DNA from: Effrenium voratum
Lineage: Eukaryota > Sar > Dinophyceae > Suessiales > Symbiodiniaceae
Assembly (NCBI GenBank): GCA_963377175.1
Contig: CAUJNA010001035.1
Location: 366,418 to 430,417, forward strand
Length of the DNA stretch: 64,000 nucleotides
Direction of reading: 5' to 3'
Shown here: positions 1-14,122 of the stretch, piece after piece
Position numbering within the stretch: position 1 is the first letter of the stretch
Layout of the letters: each line of letters starts with the position of its first letter
Notes under the pieces: generated by a model
What the model was told of the DNA's origin: nothing
The model's input: the letters and a program-made list of their open reading frames with translations, nothing else
Database searches by the model: none
Program-made: the position numbers and the translations under genes

Positions 1-3000
1 CGGAAGGGACCGACCTGGTACCTGAAAATGAATGGTCATGCGGATGCATCGCAATGCCAACATATCGATGTCGGCCTGTCTTCAAAGGATCCACCCACAG
101 AATAAGTTTGACAGTAATTTTCATGTTTAAACGAGCCCAAAAGGATACCCACCCACATCCAAACAGAAGAACATCCCGACTGGCCTCCGCCGGGCAATCC
201 AGCTTGATGATGAGGCCAGGGGTGCCTACCTGCACCGCGAGCAAGCACTGAGGGATGCATCTTGTTTGGGCACACCCCTGAAACTTACGGCTTCCCTGTA
301 GTTTACCTTTGCAACAGCATCCACTTGACACCACAACTGCGCTCCCGGCGGTAGACTTTGGATGAGGAGCTCCGCAGGAGAAGCACAAGACGAAACCTGC
401 CTTGGCCTCGAAGTCTGGAAGCTCCTGACGAACCAGGCTCCAGCGAATTAATGGCTACGGGACAAGCATGATAGCTTCTCGCTGGGAACGAAGCTGCGCG
501 CAACACGCGTACTATCGCGTACTTCAGAGGCGCGGTTGATGTCCCATAGTCCACCGGAAACAAACCCCCTGCGCCACCGCGAGGGACCGAGAGAAGTGCC
601 GCGGAAGCTTCGGAGTTTGCACCCAAAGCCTGGCAAGGCACGCATAGGAAAAATGAAAGAATCAAACTCCCACAAAACGGACCAGGAAACACAACAACAC
701 GCAAAGGACAAAGAAAATCACGAAGCAAAGAAGCAAGCATGCAAGCCACCGAAAAAACAAGTGAGCAGTAAGAACAACAGAGAAATACCCGAAGGCGTAC
801 GCGTGCAGAGACGCATGCGCGCATGCATGCCCGCCCGCCGCCGCCCGCCCACCCACCGACCCACACACACACACACACATACATGGACATGCAAATATGC
901 ACAAGCACGCATGAACGCACGTTGGCCCCCCGCCCACGCACGAGCATGCATGTGCGAATAAACGCATGCACACACACACACACACACTCACGATTACAAA
1001 CAAATACGCACATGCACGCTGCCCATTGTGGTAGTCTGGAGGCATTTCGAGCAGACAACGAACGCGGCAAGCTACTTGGCTTGCAGAGGTTCAATGTCAA
1101 CAATCGCTTAAGAGAGCAAAACACACACACACACACAGATCATGGCATGGTATGTTGCACGCAGTTGGTGGTTGAATCATGCAAATGCCGTACTTGGGAC
1201 TCACAATATGCGCGCAAATGCATTGTTAATATGCGTTGGGCCCCATTCATGTGCTGACTCTACCGTGTTTCCGTAGAAAGCCTCGGAACATTGGAAGGCC
1301 AGAAGGCGAGCTGAACTCAGGTAGAACAGCGCGTCACCAAGCGCAAACAGCTCCTTCGGGAGGAAGCCATCAAAGGAGACCTGGGCCCGGTGCAGAACAC
1401 AACGGGCATCATTGAAAGGAGCAAGCGACCACCAGCTGAATGACAATGCCCGCAAATCAGTCGGTGAAAAGGGTTGAAAGTCCCAAGATAGCTTGACAAG
1501 GGGCATGAACACACGGCAGTCCCTAGAACGCCCCCTTTGGTTTGCACACACAAAAGGCCCGGAATTAGCAGAACAAATGCATTCCCATTGTTCGCTTCGT
1601 TGGTTGGAAGCAAGTTGTGGGTGCGCATTGTTTGAGGGTACCCATTTGAGGCGGTTGAAAAGATAGTCCAAAGACGGGTTCGGTACTATGTTGGCAGCTC
1701 CCTCATTTAGAGACACATCCGTCTATGCGTGCTCTGCCCCAAATCCCTGAAAGGTCCGCGAACTCGAACAAAGCAAAGGAGCCGGTGCCGGCGCGAGCAC
1801 CGCAGCCGCACGAGCCACCGCGGCAAACCTGGGAAGGGCTCGTTGTGCACTGCCCCTGCTGGACAGCCATGAGGTAAGGGATGACATATCTGAACCGATG
1901 CCCAGTTCTCGTTGGACATTCTATACCGTTCTTCTCCTATCCTCCTTTCCCGATCCGAAATTAGCAAGGTCTCTTGGAAGCGCAGGAGTTTGGCATCGCT
2001 TCACTCCGTTTAGAAGACCCTGCTTAAGGATTGACTATACAAGCCCAAACAGATACCAGCAATCACGAGCCACAGCCACTCTACCCTTCCGGAGCCTACC
2101 AGCCTGAACATGGCTCCCAAGCAGCAGGACAAGCAGTCCTAATTGGCATGGCTCAACCCCTGAGGCGTCAACACTTTGGCGACCGTCTGCTTGCGGTCAT
2201 CCTCTCGGTACCTCCCCGCTGGCAACCCTTCGGACGGAGTTCTGAGTTGAATCTGCTGAGCACACAAAGCCGAAAGAAAGACTGCATCGCTGGCTGGGAT
2301 GCTTGGAGTTGCAGCCTGATCCTGGCAGTTTGTTCTTGCGCATGCTCACTCATGACCATGGCAGACATGCCTAAACAGGTGTGGAAAGGGACCGCGCTAC
2401 GCTCAAGATTGTCGATATTGACAACTTCTGCGTCAGCATCTTTCTTGTGCCTGCCATGAGATAAGTTGCTGGGCATCAAGTTCATCAAGAACACCATGGT
2501 CATCAGGACCATCAAAATCATATGATTGTTGCCATGGTCATCATGACCATCATGACCATCATGACCATCATGACCATCATTATAATTATAATCATCATCA
2601 TCGTCATCATCATCACCATGTCCAAGATGGGAGGCTTGGGCAACAAGCCATGCCCTTCAGCCCTTCAGCCTTTCAGGGCACGCTCCAAAGAGACCGCGAG
2701 ACTTGGCGGCGCGGTAGGCGTCCCCTCGCGGTGTAGGCGGCTCAACCACATAGACATGGAACCCCCGAAGCTTGAAGGATCTGCGACACAATTTTCTTAG
2801 AGAAAGTCAGCTTTCTTCGGTTCGTGGTTGGCCCCCCCCTAAACGCCACATTGCCCAAAAGGAGCACATTGCACCAATAAAGGTGGGAAGTCGCAAAGGA
2901 CATGAGCCAGTCTCCATCCTCAGAGCCAAACCAAATTTCACCCTTGGTTCGACCACATTTTGTTTTTAGCAGATGCAACCTATTGGAGCAGGTCCTTCAC

Positions 3001-4366
3001 GCCCGCCAGCAAATGCATATGGTTCATGCTGATGGACAACACATCACCACTTGCAGAGGGCTGGCTCTCCAGAACTTATGAGCAGCCAAGTCCAAAATCA
3101 GACCAGCCGCCCTCTGACAAGAACAAGACAGGTCGCTGGCTCCTCCGGAGATGTGGTAGAAGCCGAAAGCTCTCTCCAGCCTCGCGGGCTCCGCTCTGGT
3201 TGCATCCCTGAATGCAGGCCGTATGACAGCTTTTCAGTGATTGATTGGCTGACATGCATGAGAAGCGTGAATGTCAAACTGGCACCAGTCTTCCCTCCCG
3301 CAACTCTGTTAAAATAATCATTACCGTCAACTACATGTGCTTTATGTACTCATGCAAAAGCATGTATGCAAATGTGTCTCTTTTGGTTGAGGGCCCTTTT
3401 AAAGGGGTTGCTTTGAAAGCGTGACCATTTGCCTGGGGAGCAGGATGAAGAATAATTCAAGCAAACCAAAGGGTCGGAGATCAAGGTCGCTCTGACCAAT
3501 ACATGTCAAGTTGATGGATTTTGGGTCAAACCCGATCCACATTGATCATGGCCACGGCTTCCTCACAAGGCCTGAGTTGCCTAATGGCGGGTTGACCCTC
3601 CCTACCAACCCCAAAGTCGACAAAATTCCCGGAGGTCAAAGGGCTGATTCCAACCCCAAGCAAGCGCCAAGTCTGGGACACTCCACCTGGGCCAACCGAG
3701 ACGCCGGGCTCGCGACCCAAAGCCGTCCTCGTGAGTGAGCCGCAATGGATTCTGGGCGGCTGTTTCATTAAACAGCTCGAAAAAATAATTCAAGCTGGTT
3801 GGGTCTGGTAAAGCATTCCCAACCTGCCTAGGAGCACCTGAAAGAGGTTGGGTCATCTTATGCAGAGGTAGCCACAAGCAGTACCCCCCGCGAGCAAAGG
3901 TATTTCCAAACGGTGCTCGGTTGCACCACATAAGCGAGTTAGCTATTTTAAAGTGCGCAAGCTTGCAAACTGTGAGGCATTCTGAAGAAGCCTCCAAACC
4001 AACTCATCATCCAGAAGCTTGGCTTTGACATCCTGTCCGCAACCCTAACAAATAGCCTGGCACGGAAATAAACTGGCAACTTGTTTCGGTAGGGTGCAGT
4101 GGAATCTTTGGGCTTGCCGGATGGCCCTATTCACGGCCAGCCAGGATTGTGCTGAATGGCAAAGACAAAGGCCGCACAAAGAATTGCTAGCTCGCAAGAT
4201 TGAAGCACAAAGGCCCCAGCGCCAACGCAGCCAGTGAACCAGCTGATTTGTGCACAACTTGGTTGGAAACTAGCCACTCAAGCGCCCCAGGCCCACAGCG
4301 CGCCAAAAAAAATGCTTCAACAACTCCAACGCTCGGCCGAGAGTTCTGAAACGGGTCACTGGCATT

Positions 4367-4467
4367 GGTGGCCTTCTGGAAAAATGGATGGCCCTGGCAA
4401 ATGGAGTAAAACCCATCGAAACCAGTGCCATCTATTTCTAACCAAACCTAAAAAAGGACACCTACGG
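4367..4467. repeat. Diverged copy of a foldback (MITE-like) repeat
   Basis: This stretch aligns by eye with the better-preserved element at 13170-13281. Both contain GATGGCCCTGG, then a spacer, then CCAGTGCCATCTATTT (CCAGGGCCATCTATTT in the other copy), then AAAAAAGGACACCTACGG (AAAAAGGACACCTATGG in the other). The left terminal arm is decayed here. Two related copies in one window indicate a dispersed family, not a chance palindrome. No protein is encoded. Confidence 0.55.
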
Positions 4468-7400
4468 TCACTGGAATGTGCCATGCCGCCAGCCCTTTTC
4501 CCAACGCTTTCCAACACTTGGCCGTGCCGATAGCTTTCTCGCTCCTTTGTTCGGACCATGCCACCAGCCCCGGCCAGCCGACTCGACTCGCTGGCCACCC
4601 TTGCCCCGACCCCCGAGCCGTCTTTCCAGACCCCGGAGGGCCGAAGAGGAGCACAAGGAAGCGGCGCGTGCGCCTCAGGCATGGAAGCGTTGGAGGAACT
4701 TGTTGTTCAAGTAGCTGTTTCCGGCTAGGTAGGTAGCCAAACAGAAGTTCACACGGATTCCCAAGAACTATGTTTCATGAATGAGGCCGTCTTCAGCCTG
4801 CGGGCTGCGCCATTTCACGCCAAGACCTGAACTTTGCTTTTTCTCCACAAGCAGCTTCGAGTCATTGCCTGAAATATCAATGGACCACATTGGCTATACT
4901 GCATGGCGTAGAGTGGCAGCCAACACTCCTCTGGAATAATAATGAGCGTGTTATGCTTTTGGGGGGGTTCTGATCTGGAAACATGCCATGCCAAGTATCT
5001 AAGATTCCAACTCTTGCGAGACAACTTACACGAAGGGTCAGGAAACGCCCCGGCACCAGGGGGGGGGGGAGGTGGCGGGGGGATGGGGCTGTCCAAGGAC
5101 TGCAAACCAGAAACATCTCTCTAGAACGCCGGGTCGTTGTCCAGGAACCCCACCAAGAGACTCTTGCGCAATCCAAGCTTTTGGCTTCGGCCACATCCAG
5201 ACATAGAACCAGGTGCTGCAGCCACTGGGCTCTGCAGCGTGTACGTGGCAATCACATCCTCGAGGATCCTCAGGAACCAGCACGGACGGGCCGCAAAGGG
5301 CTGGACAGGGCAGCAAACTCTTGAGCTTCAATGTGGCCGTCCCCTGGTTAGCTACCTCCCTATAAATTCACATGGAGCCCAAAAGAAAGGAGCTCCCCAA
5401 AAGAAGGTTCCTCCATACATTCATACATGCTTGTTGGTTGGGTTCTATGTTAATTTGCAGGGTCTGTACTTGTCAGCAGTTTGGAGCTGGCTGCAAGGCC
5501 AAGGTTTGTTCGCCGGAATGCCGCGGCTACAGGGCTCCGATCCCACCCATGTTCGGCACGACATGGTCCCAAGGTGCAACTAAGAAGGCTGCAGCATGAG
5601 TGACGCTGGTCAAGGGCATTGCCCTCAACGCCCGTGTCTGCCCCCCGGGCTCAGCAATCTGCGGCCTTGTCAAAAACTCGGCCCTTCTGCAAGTTGATGT
5701 CCCTCCTTTCGAAACCCAAACCCCGGGCCTCTTTCACCCCACTGCCACCCACTCCTCTCCTCCCCCCCCTGTGCGTTCCAGGCCCCGGGTGCACGGAGCC
5801 CTGCAGGTCATGGCCCTCTGCAGCAGCCGCACCTCTGATGGGAGACGATGACTGGTCAGCCCTGAAAACCAGGTCTTGGGGTCTAACACCCTCACTAGTC
5901 TTGGGTCCCAGGGTAGCGTCAGGCCAACCACTTGTTTGAACATTGTGCAGCGGCCTTTGTTTAAACAATCGCGGGCACCAGGGGGTGGTAGCTTAAACAG
6001 CATTTGCCCGGACATGGGTCAAACACAGGTGTCCTTTCAAAGTTTTGGTTAGCTGTAAATTATATCCCCCAGGTCTCCCCTTCTCCTTCTCCCAAAACAT
6101 TCCCGCTCCCTGCAAAACTTGTTCGCTAGGATAAGTGGTGGGAACCTTCACGCCCGCAGGTGCTTGGATGCATAAAGCCACAAGGTAGCAGGTCGCAACA
6201 AGTCTTTGAATGGCATTGCTTTTGCTGGGCGCACCCGGAAAGTACAAAAAACGAAAACAACAAAAAACACGCTCTTCCTGAGTCCACCGCGGATCTGCGT
6301 GGACGACAGAGTCACGGGGTCAACATAGTCCTGCCGGATTCACAGCCAATGGGCGGCTGTCCCGGTTTGAAGGTGAAGCCAGGCGCCCGTTGTTTGACAA
6401 CCTCTCAACTAGCCTGGATCTGGGTGAAGTATGATCGTTCATCAATCTGCCCCCAGTGGGGCTGCACGGAAATGCCGAACACAGTCAACCCAAACATTTA
6501 GCCAAACGCTGCAGCTCTCCTTGACCACTGCAACTCGCCGTCGCATGTCGGGTGGTATCTGGCGGCGCTTTGCTTCGGATCTGAAACCCACTATATAAGT
6601 TGTGTGTGACCATGTGAACTGGGGCACGGAGCCAACCCGGGAGTTGTGGCTGAATGGAACTTGAAATGAGAAAAATGATGGTACTGCTTGTGTGGCCATG
6701 AGAAAAGCCACGCAGCAAATAAAGCACTCTTCTTCAAACAAAAACTGGTCGCGAGTGTGGTATGCCTTCAGGTGACCTTCTGGTGCCGTTTGGTTGGGGG
6801 GCCGACCATGGTCGGGCCGAAAACCGGCTATCTCCCCCCATAGCAATGCCAAGGCACAAAGGACCCAACAGCCAACACATGCCAACACTTGAGCAGTGTT
6901 CTAAACAAAGTTGCGCCCGAAGAGAAATATCAAATCCCTTTTGCGAAGGCTTCCGCTGAGCTTTCCCGGCATGAACGGTTCCTTTCGCGGGTGGTTTCGA
7001 TGAAGAAATCGCTTCTGCGGCGTTTTTGCGGATTGGCGAACTGAGAAATGGCCAGTTTAAACTTTGTTTTCGCTTCATCGCGGTTGCACTGTCCCCCCCC
7101 CCATCTTTCACGGACTTCATACCCCCTGCAGTTGGCATGGTCTCGTGTAAAAACCACGTTTTCAAGCAGGGATCCCAAAGGTTCATTGCCGTTGTTCTAA
7201 GCAAGCATGGGCCTTTAGTTCAAAGCTCATGGCATACCTGCCTCGCTCAAGATTGTAATCAAGATTGTAAGTGTTTGTTCGTGAGTTTTGTCACCTGCAC
7301 CATACCAAACCACCTGCCTAAGCTTTGTTTAGACTCATGCATGCAAAAAACAGACCTTGAATATTGTGGCCTTTGCACAAACCTTTCGCAGGTGCATAAT

Positions 7401-8187
7401 TATTGATCAACTCCTCCCGCGAGACTTGCGCAGCGCTTTTGCGCCCTACAAACAATGAACGTTTTGAAAACGATATGGATCCCGAATACTACTTTCAAAT
7501 GCAAGGGTTTTAGAGCGTTTCTCACTCGTAAGCCCGCACGCAAGCCACAATCCGCAAGCAGACACACGACAAGCAAACTAAATGTTGGCCACCTCCACCG
7601 AAAGTTGGGGCACCATGAAGCAGTGGCAGGCGTCACCCTTCACGCAGAGGCGGCCAATCGTGCAGGCAGGGCATGTACAGATTCGTCACTGCCAGCGCGG
7701 GGGAACACCAAGAAGCGCGTACCTGTCTTCCGGCTGTCTAGAGGCCAAAAACGGCAACCACATGCAGGACACCAGTCAGGTTGTCCTGCCCTTTCCCCTG
7801 GCTATCTGATTGTCGTCCCGGGTCTCGGCAGGGCGCACTGGTGGAGAAAATGCCTTTGCCTTTGCCCTTGCCCTTGGGCCTGCAGAGGTACAAACAAGGC
7901 CATCCCTTCTGATTTGCTCCGGAATCATTGAGGGGTCCCACAAGCTGAGCCAACCAAAAATCGGAGACCCCCCAAAAAAAATCGGATTCATTGTACTTCA
8001 CATTTAAAACCGTCCAAAAGGCGTCCACCATTTCGAAAAACGACCATATAACTGACCTCACACCGGATCACATGCACGCAAAGCCACGGCAATAGGACCC
8101 GCCCCGCTGGGAGCCGGGCCTGCTGCGTCCGACGGCCTGCGAGTGCCGGAAACCTGTGGTGTTGCCATACGCATCGGACATGGCCAT

Positions 8188-8296
8188 GGGTCAAAATCCA
8201 AATTGTACCCCCAGTGAACATCCTAATCCAACCACTAAAATAGGTTCTAACATGGGTGGTGCCCCTACTCCAAAATGGTACCATTGGTTTTGACCC
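8188..8296. repeat. Imperfect foldback repeat
   Basis: The left arm GGGTCAAAATCCAAATTGTA (8188-8207) is an imperfect reverse complement of the right arm GGTACCATTGGTTTTGACCC (8277-8296). The two ends pair with a few mismatches and a small gap around a loop of about 67 bp. Size and structure fit a small non-autonomous DNA element, but no target duplication was established. Confidence 0.35.
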
Positions 8297-11200
8297 CCAG
8301 CCACATGGACAGCCGGCCGTTCACGCTTCGACCGCAGCGTTGTAACCAACACATCCACAAACACACATCCGTGTGATGGTTCAGGGTTCTATGCGGCTTT
8401 CAGGTGGGCAGGGCCCCCAACGTCCTTCCGGAAGTGGAAGATGCATGGCAACGCGCAACCAGGAGACTTCTCTTTTCAGGCGCTTGTGGTACGCGGGGCT
8501 TCCCCTGTCTTTGCGGTGGACATGGGCCCTGCACCTCACTGGTCGCGCGAGTCGCGCCTGCTCAAACGAGTCTTGGCCAAGGAGCTGATACACCTCGGCC
8601 TGGGCAAATCGCAAAGACGCCCAAAGCTCTCCCCAGCATAAGCGAGCTAAACTCCTGGTTCCCTGATAACTGCATTGAAACATGGGGAAGACACAGCGGC
8701 AAACATGGGCCAAACCTGATTTGATCCAACCCTGAGGATGGGAGATGCAGCCGCGCGGTGCTCCTCACAACCAAATTGGAACTTGACAGAAAGTTGCTTC
8801 ACAAAAAGCATGCATTCACTCAGGCAATGACTCGGGCAACATGAAGGTGACTGGGGGCGCAAAAGTTCGTGAACACCCGTCCCTTGGGAGCTATCCCCTC
8901 ATGTGAGTTCAAGATGCAAGGCTCAAACTCCCAAATCACCAATGATAAGTTGGCCAAAGTGAGTCGTAAGCCACCGACCCACCCACCCATCTATCCACCC
9001 ACCTCCAACCGAGTTCTGAGGAAAACTGGGGGCACGCACATTGCCTCCAGCCTCAACCAAGTACCTGGCACCGCAGTCAGGAACTTTGGACTGCGCCGCC
9101 CATATTTGGCCGGCTGGTGAAGTGGTCAACCTGATTAAAAGACCCATATAATGGCAAAGAAGGATCATCCCAGGGTTGCTCAGCAAAACAAGTTCCTAAG
9201 AAACATTCGTCAAATATTGCTTAATTAAAATTTGGTGCAATTTTCCCACTCCTCCTATTTTCTACCTCTCAAGTTTGCAGCCCAAACCAGCCCAGAAGTG
9301 AGCCCAGTTGAACAATACCCCAAACGTGTGGCAATAAGGGATAATTAGAGCACATTGAGCTACACCTGCATCGCGTTAGTGACAATCAAAACACGTCAAA
9401 ACCAGGTATTTAAGTGAATGTAAGAACAACAAGGCAGGATATCTGCTCCGATTCTTGGTTCGGATCATCCCTACCCTTCATCTACCCAAGTGTTGATCTT
9501 TCGCGGTTGAGAGACATCTGCCAGCCCGCCCGCCGGCGCCTTGCTCGCTCACAGATATCCTGGCGGTCCAGCCTCACACCAAAAGAAACAAATCGAGCAT
9601 GGTCGAACAGCATGACGCCACTTTGCAAGGATGGGGCGTGCAAAGCTTGCAATCTTCCAAGAACTGGGAGATGAACAACCAAACTTCAGGGATTGACAGT
9701 TGCATAAGAGATTTAGAGCCTCCTGCACGTGGCCGCGCATCAGCTCGTTCTGAGACGCGTGCCACCTCATGCGCCCGGCCTCTTCCCCCGAAAGCTCCAT
9801 CAGCCTGGCAACTGGCAATCTGCCGGTCCCAAACGCCCTGAAACAAAAGGCCATGGTGACCTCGTGAGTCCACTCCACTAACCGCCCGCCTCTAGAGATC
9901 AAAACGATGAACACAGAGAGGAATTGAACAAAGAGCTTCTGCCCACTTCCGGAGAGCATTGCGCGGCGGCGCAACTTAAGTCGGCTCAACAGGGGTCTTT
10001 GAAGGGGATCCCACAACCAGCTGGGCTCGCCAATTCCCTCATCTCTTGACCCAGTTACATGAGACGCGGTCAAAATTTGCATCCCTCCGGCTGGACATGG
10101 AACAATGAGTGAGTCACCTGTTTGTTGAACGGCAATTGCTCAAACCTGGAAACTTTGCACGTAGTGCTTGGAGGGTTAAAATCAATAGCGACCCGTTGTC
10201 AGACGCCATGTTAGCTGAGCGAGCGCTGGAGACCTGAGTAAGTCCTGTTATAAGTTGCGCCGGTATGTGTCAAAAAATGGTGGGACACCAGGCAACCGCG
10301 GTTTCCCTTAAAACCAACCCCTAAAAGGGTACCCGCAAAAAAGAAACACACTCAAGTAATGCTTGCGCAAGTCCCTTGCCATCCCGCCTGATGCGATCAT
10401 CCACTTCTAATTCCACTCGACGTCGCACAAGTCGCAGGCCTGAGCTCAAATCTAACACCCCAGAGGGTACACTGAAATTATAGGGGTGGATTGTCCAGCT
10501 GCTTCCCTGGGTGTTTAATGATTTCCTGCAAAAGAAGGATCCCTGGAGAGAAAAACAAGCGAATTCTGGAAAATGCGCCTTGTCACCAACAGCCTCAACA
10601 AACAAAAGCCCTTGAGCCTCGGTCTGTGGCTATGGGCTGCCTAGTGCTGGTGCCAGCCATGCGTCTGGACCTGCCGTTGGAGGCCGCTGCCTACCATTAG
10701 CATTCTGCTTGCAATTGAGTGCGCGGCGCTCCTCGTATGAGACAGCCTAGGGATACATGCAAGGATGCGTCAATAAAAGCTATTCACAAGCTCCTTTGAA
10801 CATATCCCCCCAAGGCCACCAGTGTTCCCCAGAAGCGCCTAGTTTACACGCAGCACCTGCTGAAGGTTGCGAGCTAAAGTTAGCAATCTGCAAAATGCAT
10901 TCGGCGGACCCAACTCGTTTTCGGTTTCTTACATTCGGACAACCATTTGATACAGTGATGGCTCCCTTCACCAGACTACAAATACGAGCCCTGAACGAAG
11001 GCTTGACGCTGGCACAGGCCTAAAACGTGGCTCCAGCAGGCCAGCTTGTCACACTAAATTGGGCCGCTCGCTGATGTTGGCAGGTTCAACCAACCTCCCC
11101 GAAGCCCAAGGTTGCGGCCAGCGGCTTCATGGGGTTGTCGCCTGAGGCACAAGGCCAGCTAAGCCACGAGCCCTGTCGACCAATCAAGCTGGCAAATCAA

Positions 11201-13169
11201 TAAAGGGGTTTCTGAGGGACAGGGGTTGATTCATACTGAGTCAAGTTAGTACTGAGAAGTAACATGCTAAGCACAGTGCCTGAAAGCCGCGACAAGCGTG
11301 CATGCCGAGCATGAGAAAATGATGCGTGCGTGCTGCCGTGCAGCGGGGGCGGACGCGCGACGGGGTGGGACAGGTCGCGGCAGGGCGGGCGGGCGGGCGG
11401 GCGGGCGGGGGCGCGCTTGCGGGCGGGCGGGCGTGCGCGGGGCGACCAGTTGAGATCGTCGCAAGAAGGGCAAAAGCACAACGGAGAATTCGGAATCGAG
11501 TGGCTCAATGTGAACACCCACTTTGAGGTCCCTGCCGTTCACCACAAGGTACACCATCTGCACAACGCCCTGAGTCAGCCTTAGCCAGGAAAACCACCGG
11601 ATTCACCCGCCTGAAGCATGTCATCGCGCAGGCTTTGTTTCGGCGGGCTACGAGCTAATTCATTGCTCAATGACTTGCCCCTTGACCGCACAAGCAATTA
11701 TGGCTGCTCACTTGAACAAAAAATATCCCGCAAAAGGACATCACGCCTTTTGCGCGCCATTGTGCACTTGCCCAAGGAGCCTGGCAAAAAAAGGTCTGCC
11801 TTTCTTGGCTAAATATGGCCGAACTGCATAACGAAAAGGGTGGACAGGTTGACTCGCTTTGTGGTGTGAGCTTCTAGTCATATCTTTCGGCAAAGACTGA
11901 GGCCTTCGCGCGTACTTGCAAAGGCCAATGTGATTCTCGTGGATGGGGTCGAAGGTTCCGAAGTAGACACCCACCGCATGCCTGGCGATTAGCCCATGCC
12001 CTTAGGCGCAAGAACCACCGAATGGGCGAGTAGGATTTGGACTCCAACAAATTGTGGTTTTCCTTTTGGTTCCCCTTCAAAACCGCCACAAAAAGGACAC
12101 CTGACAAAAAAGAGTTTGGGCGCTGCCCATTTGGGCGCAGTTCAACTCGGTAGTCAAGAAGGCATACCCCGTGGGCAAAACACGCGACGCCAGCCTTAGG
12201 TTGAACCTCTGCTTGCACCGAGGTTAAGACCGACTCGAAGGTCTCAAGCCAAATTACTTGGCACCGTGGGGGTTCGCCAGAGGCTGGCTACAGGCAACAT
12301 GTTCAATCTTTTGGCTTGTGCAGGGGGGGGCTCGGGTGATGAGCTGTTATGGACGGGACGTCAGGAAGAAGCTTGACACTTGCCAGCAACTGAGGCCTTA
12401 CGGGCTTAGCACCGCGAAAAGCGACACATCCTTGGCCGTGCCTCTCTGACCAATGGCACTACAAATGGAAAGGCTAAACCGCTTCTCAAGGTGAATGGTT
12501 GGTGGAACCCGGATTCTATGCGGAAGCAAAAGCCCCTCCTCATGCACTTGAACCTAAATAAGGGGTCATGACAATTTGAAAAATGCCAATGCCCTGTTAG
12601 CCTTTTGGCACATTCAAAATTATGGGCTAGCTAGCACCCTCTTCAAACCGCCGCAAGGTCGAACTATTCACACGCATGCCGCTTAAACACGTCCGTGCAT
12701 GTGTCAAAATTATGGGACAACCCTGGAAATTGGTGTTTTCCTTTTGATGTATCATTGAACTGCCTTCAGGGTACCCTCACAAACAAACGCGCACACACGC
12801 ACAAACCGACACACAAACTACACCCCTGTGTCCAAACTTCTTACCCCAGCCGCGATCAGTTCAAGAGGAAGAGCAAATGAACCTGTTGCCAGGATGATCC
12901 ACACCGTCCTGCAGTCCCAGATTTCACGGTGCTTCCGCTTCCCTTATCCCTGGCCTTTTAAAAGGAATGGTTTGGAGAACCTAGGTATGACTTTGACTTG
13001 AGACACTTTGGTGAATATCATTCACGATTCATGTCCACTACCCATTTTCAGGCGGTGTTCCCCATTTAAAATTCCGAGCACCGGAAGTTGACGGCGGCAC
13101 CTCCTACTCGCTGAGTCCTGTGGAGTGCAGTGGGCAGGCGGCGTTTAGTCCCAAAACGACAAGGGCACA

Positions 13170-13281
13170 CCCATAGGCGTCCTTTTAAGGGAAATAGATG
13201 GCCCTGGTAGATGATTAAACCACCAGGCAAACCAGGGCCATCTATTTTGTTAGCAAAACAGCCAAAAAGGACACCTATGGG
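13170..13281. repeat. MITE-like element with 17-bp terminal inverted repeats
   Basis: The ends CCCATAGGCGTCCTTTT (13170-13186) and AAAAGGACACCTATGGG (13265-13281) are inverted repeats matching at 16 of 17 positions. A second inverted pair lies inside: AAATAGATGGCCCTGG on the left and CCAGGGCCATCTATTT on the right. The 112-bp unit is therefore a double foldback with no coding capacity, typical of a non-autonomous DNA transposon. A related copy lies at about 4367-4467. I could not define a target-site duplication. Confidence 0.6.
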
Positions 13282-14027
13282 CACAACCCTTTGACTTGCA
13301 GTCGTGTTGCCTCTCGTTAGATGGGAAAATGAAAGGAAACTATAGACCGCAAGGAAGCGAACCAACGTCCGCGTGGCTGAAAAGTCGCCAAGCCTGCTTT
13401 CTCTCAAGCGCCATTGCTTTGTGACATCAACCGTGTAAGTTCTTTGCAGTGAAAAGGCTTGCGTGCCACTGGGATGCCAATCGCGCGCCTGTGTATTGCG
13501 GGTTCGACGGTCAGCACGAACAAATTACAGTTCGAAAAGCCTTGTCCGCTTCTAACTGCCTTGCTGATGTCTCCATACGGCTCACCTCTTTACAGTTTTA
13601 TGCCTCAGTGTGGTACAAGTGTATGTAGGAAACCAGCACCGTTGGCTGGCGATGTGGCGAAAGATACTTAAGAATGGGCGGCACTGCAAACGGTCCCTCC
13701 GCCCCGTGCACTGGTGCTTCACATGTGGCAGGGTGCCCCAAAGCCAAATGTGCGATAATCTTCATAGGTTGACTGCCATCCTTGATGAGCCAAAAACCCT
13801 AAGCTGCCAACCTGTCGCAATTGCAAGGCAAGCATGTTTGAGGCATAATGTGCCAGAGTCAAATACCAGCTCTTTCTTGCAAGGGTGATCGTGATGGCCG
13901 CCGAAACGAGGATCCCACCCAAACAGAAGGGAGCCTGCTCCCAGTTCAATGGGGACCCGTTGAACCGCCATTCGGCTCAAAGGCCAGGAGGCCAGGAGGC
14001 CAGAGGTGCCATACAACCGAAAAGGAG

Positions 14028-14122
14028 CCACCAAACAAAAACGGGAACCCCACCAAGCAAAAAGGCACACCCGCAAAACAAGGAGGGAAATTCACCAAAC
14101 AAAGAGGGAACCCACCAAGCAG
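14028..14122. repeat. Short degenerate minisatellite
   Basis: Four to five imperfect units of about 20-25 bp follow one another, each built on a theme like ACCAAACAAAAACGGGAACC with substitutions. It makes a purine- and A-rich tract. No function is suggested. Confidence 0.45.

Noticed and set aside
13965..13982. Dinoflagellate spliced-leader relic (CCGCCATTCGGCTCAAAG)
   Set aside because: Resembles the end of the spliced leader only loosely, with several mismatches, and has no gene downstream.
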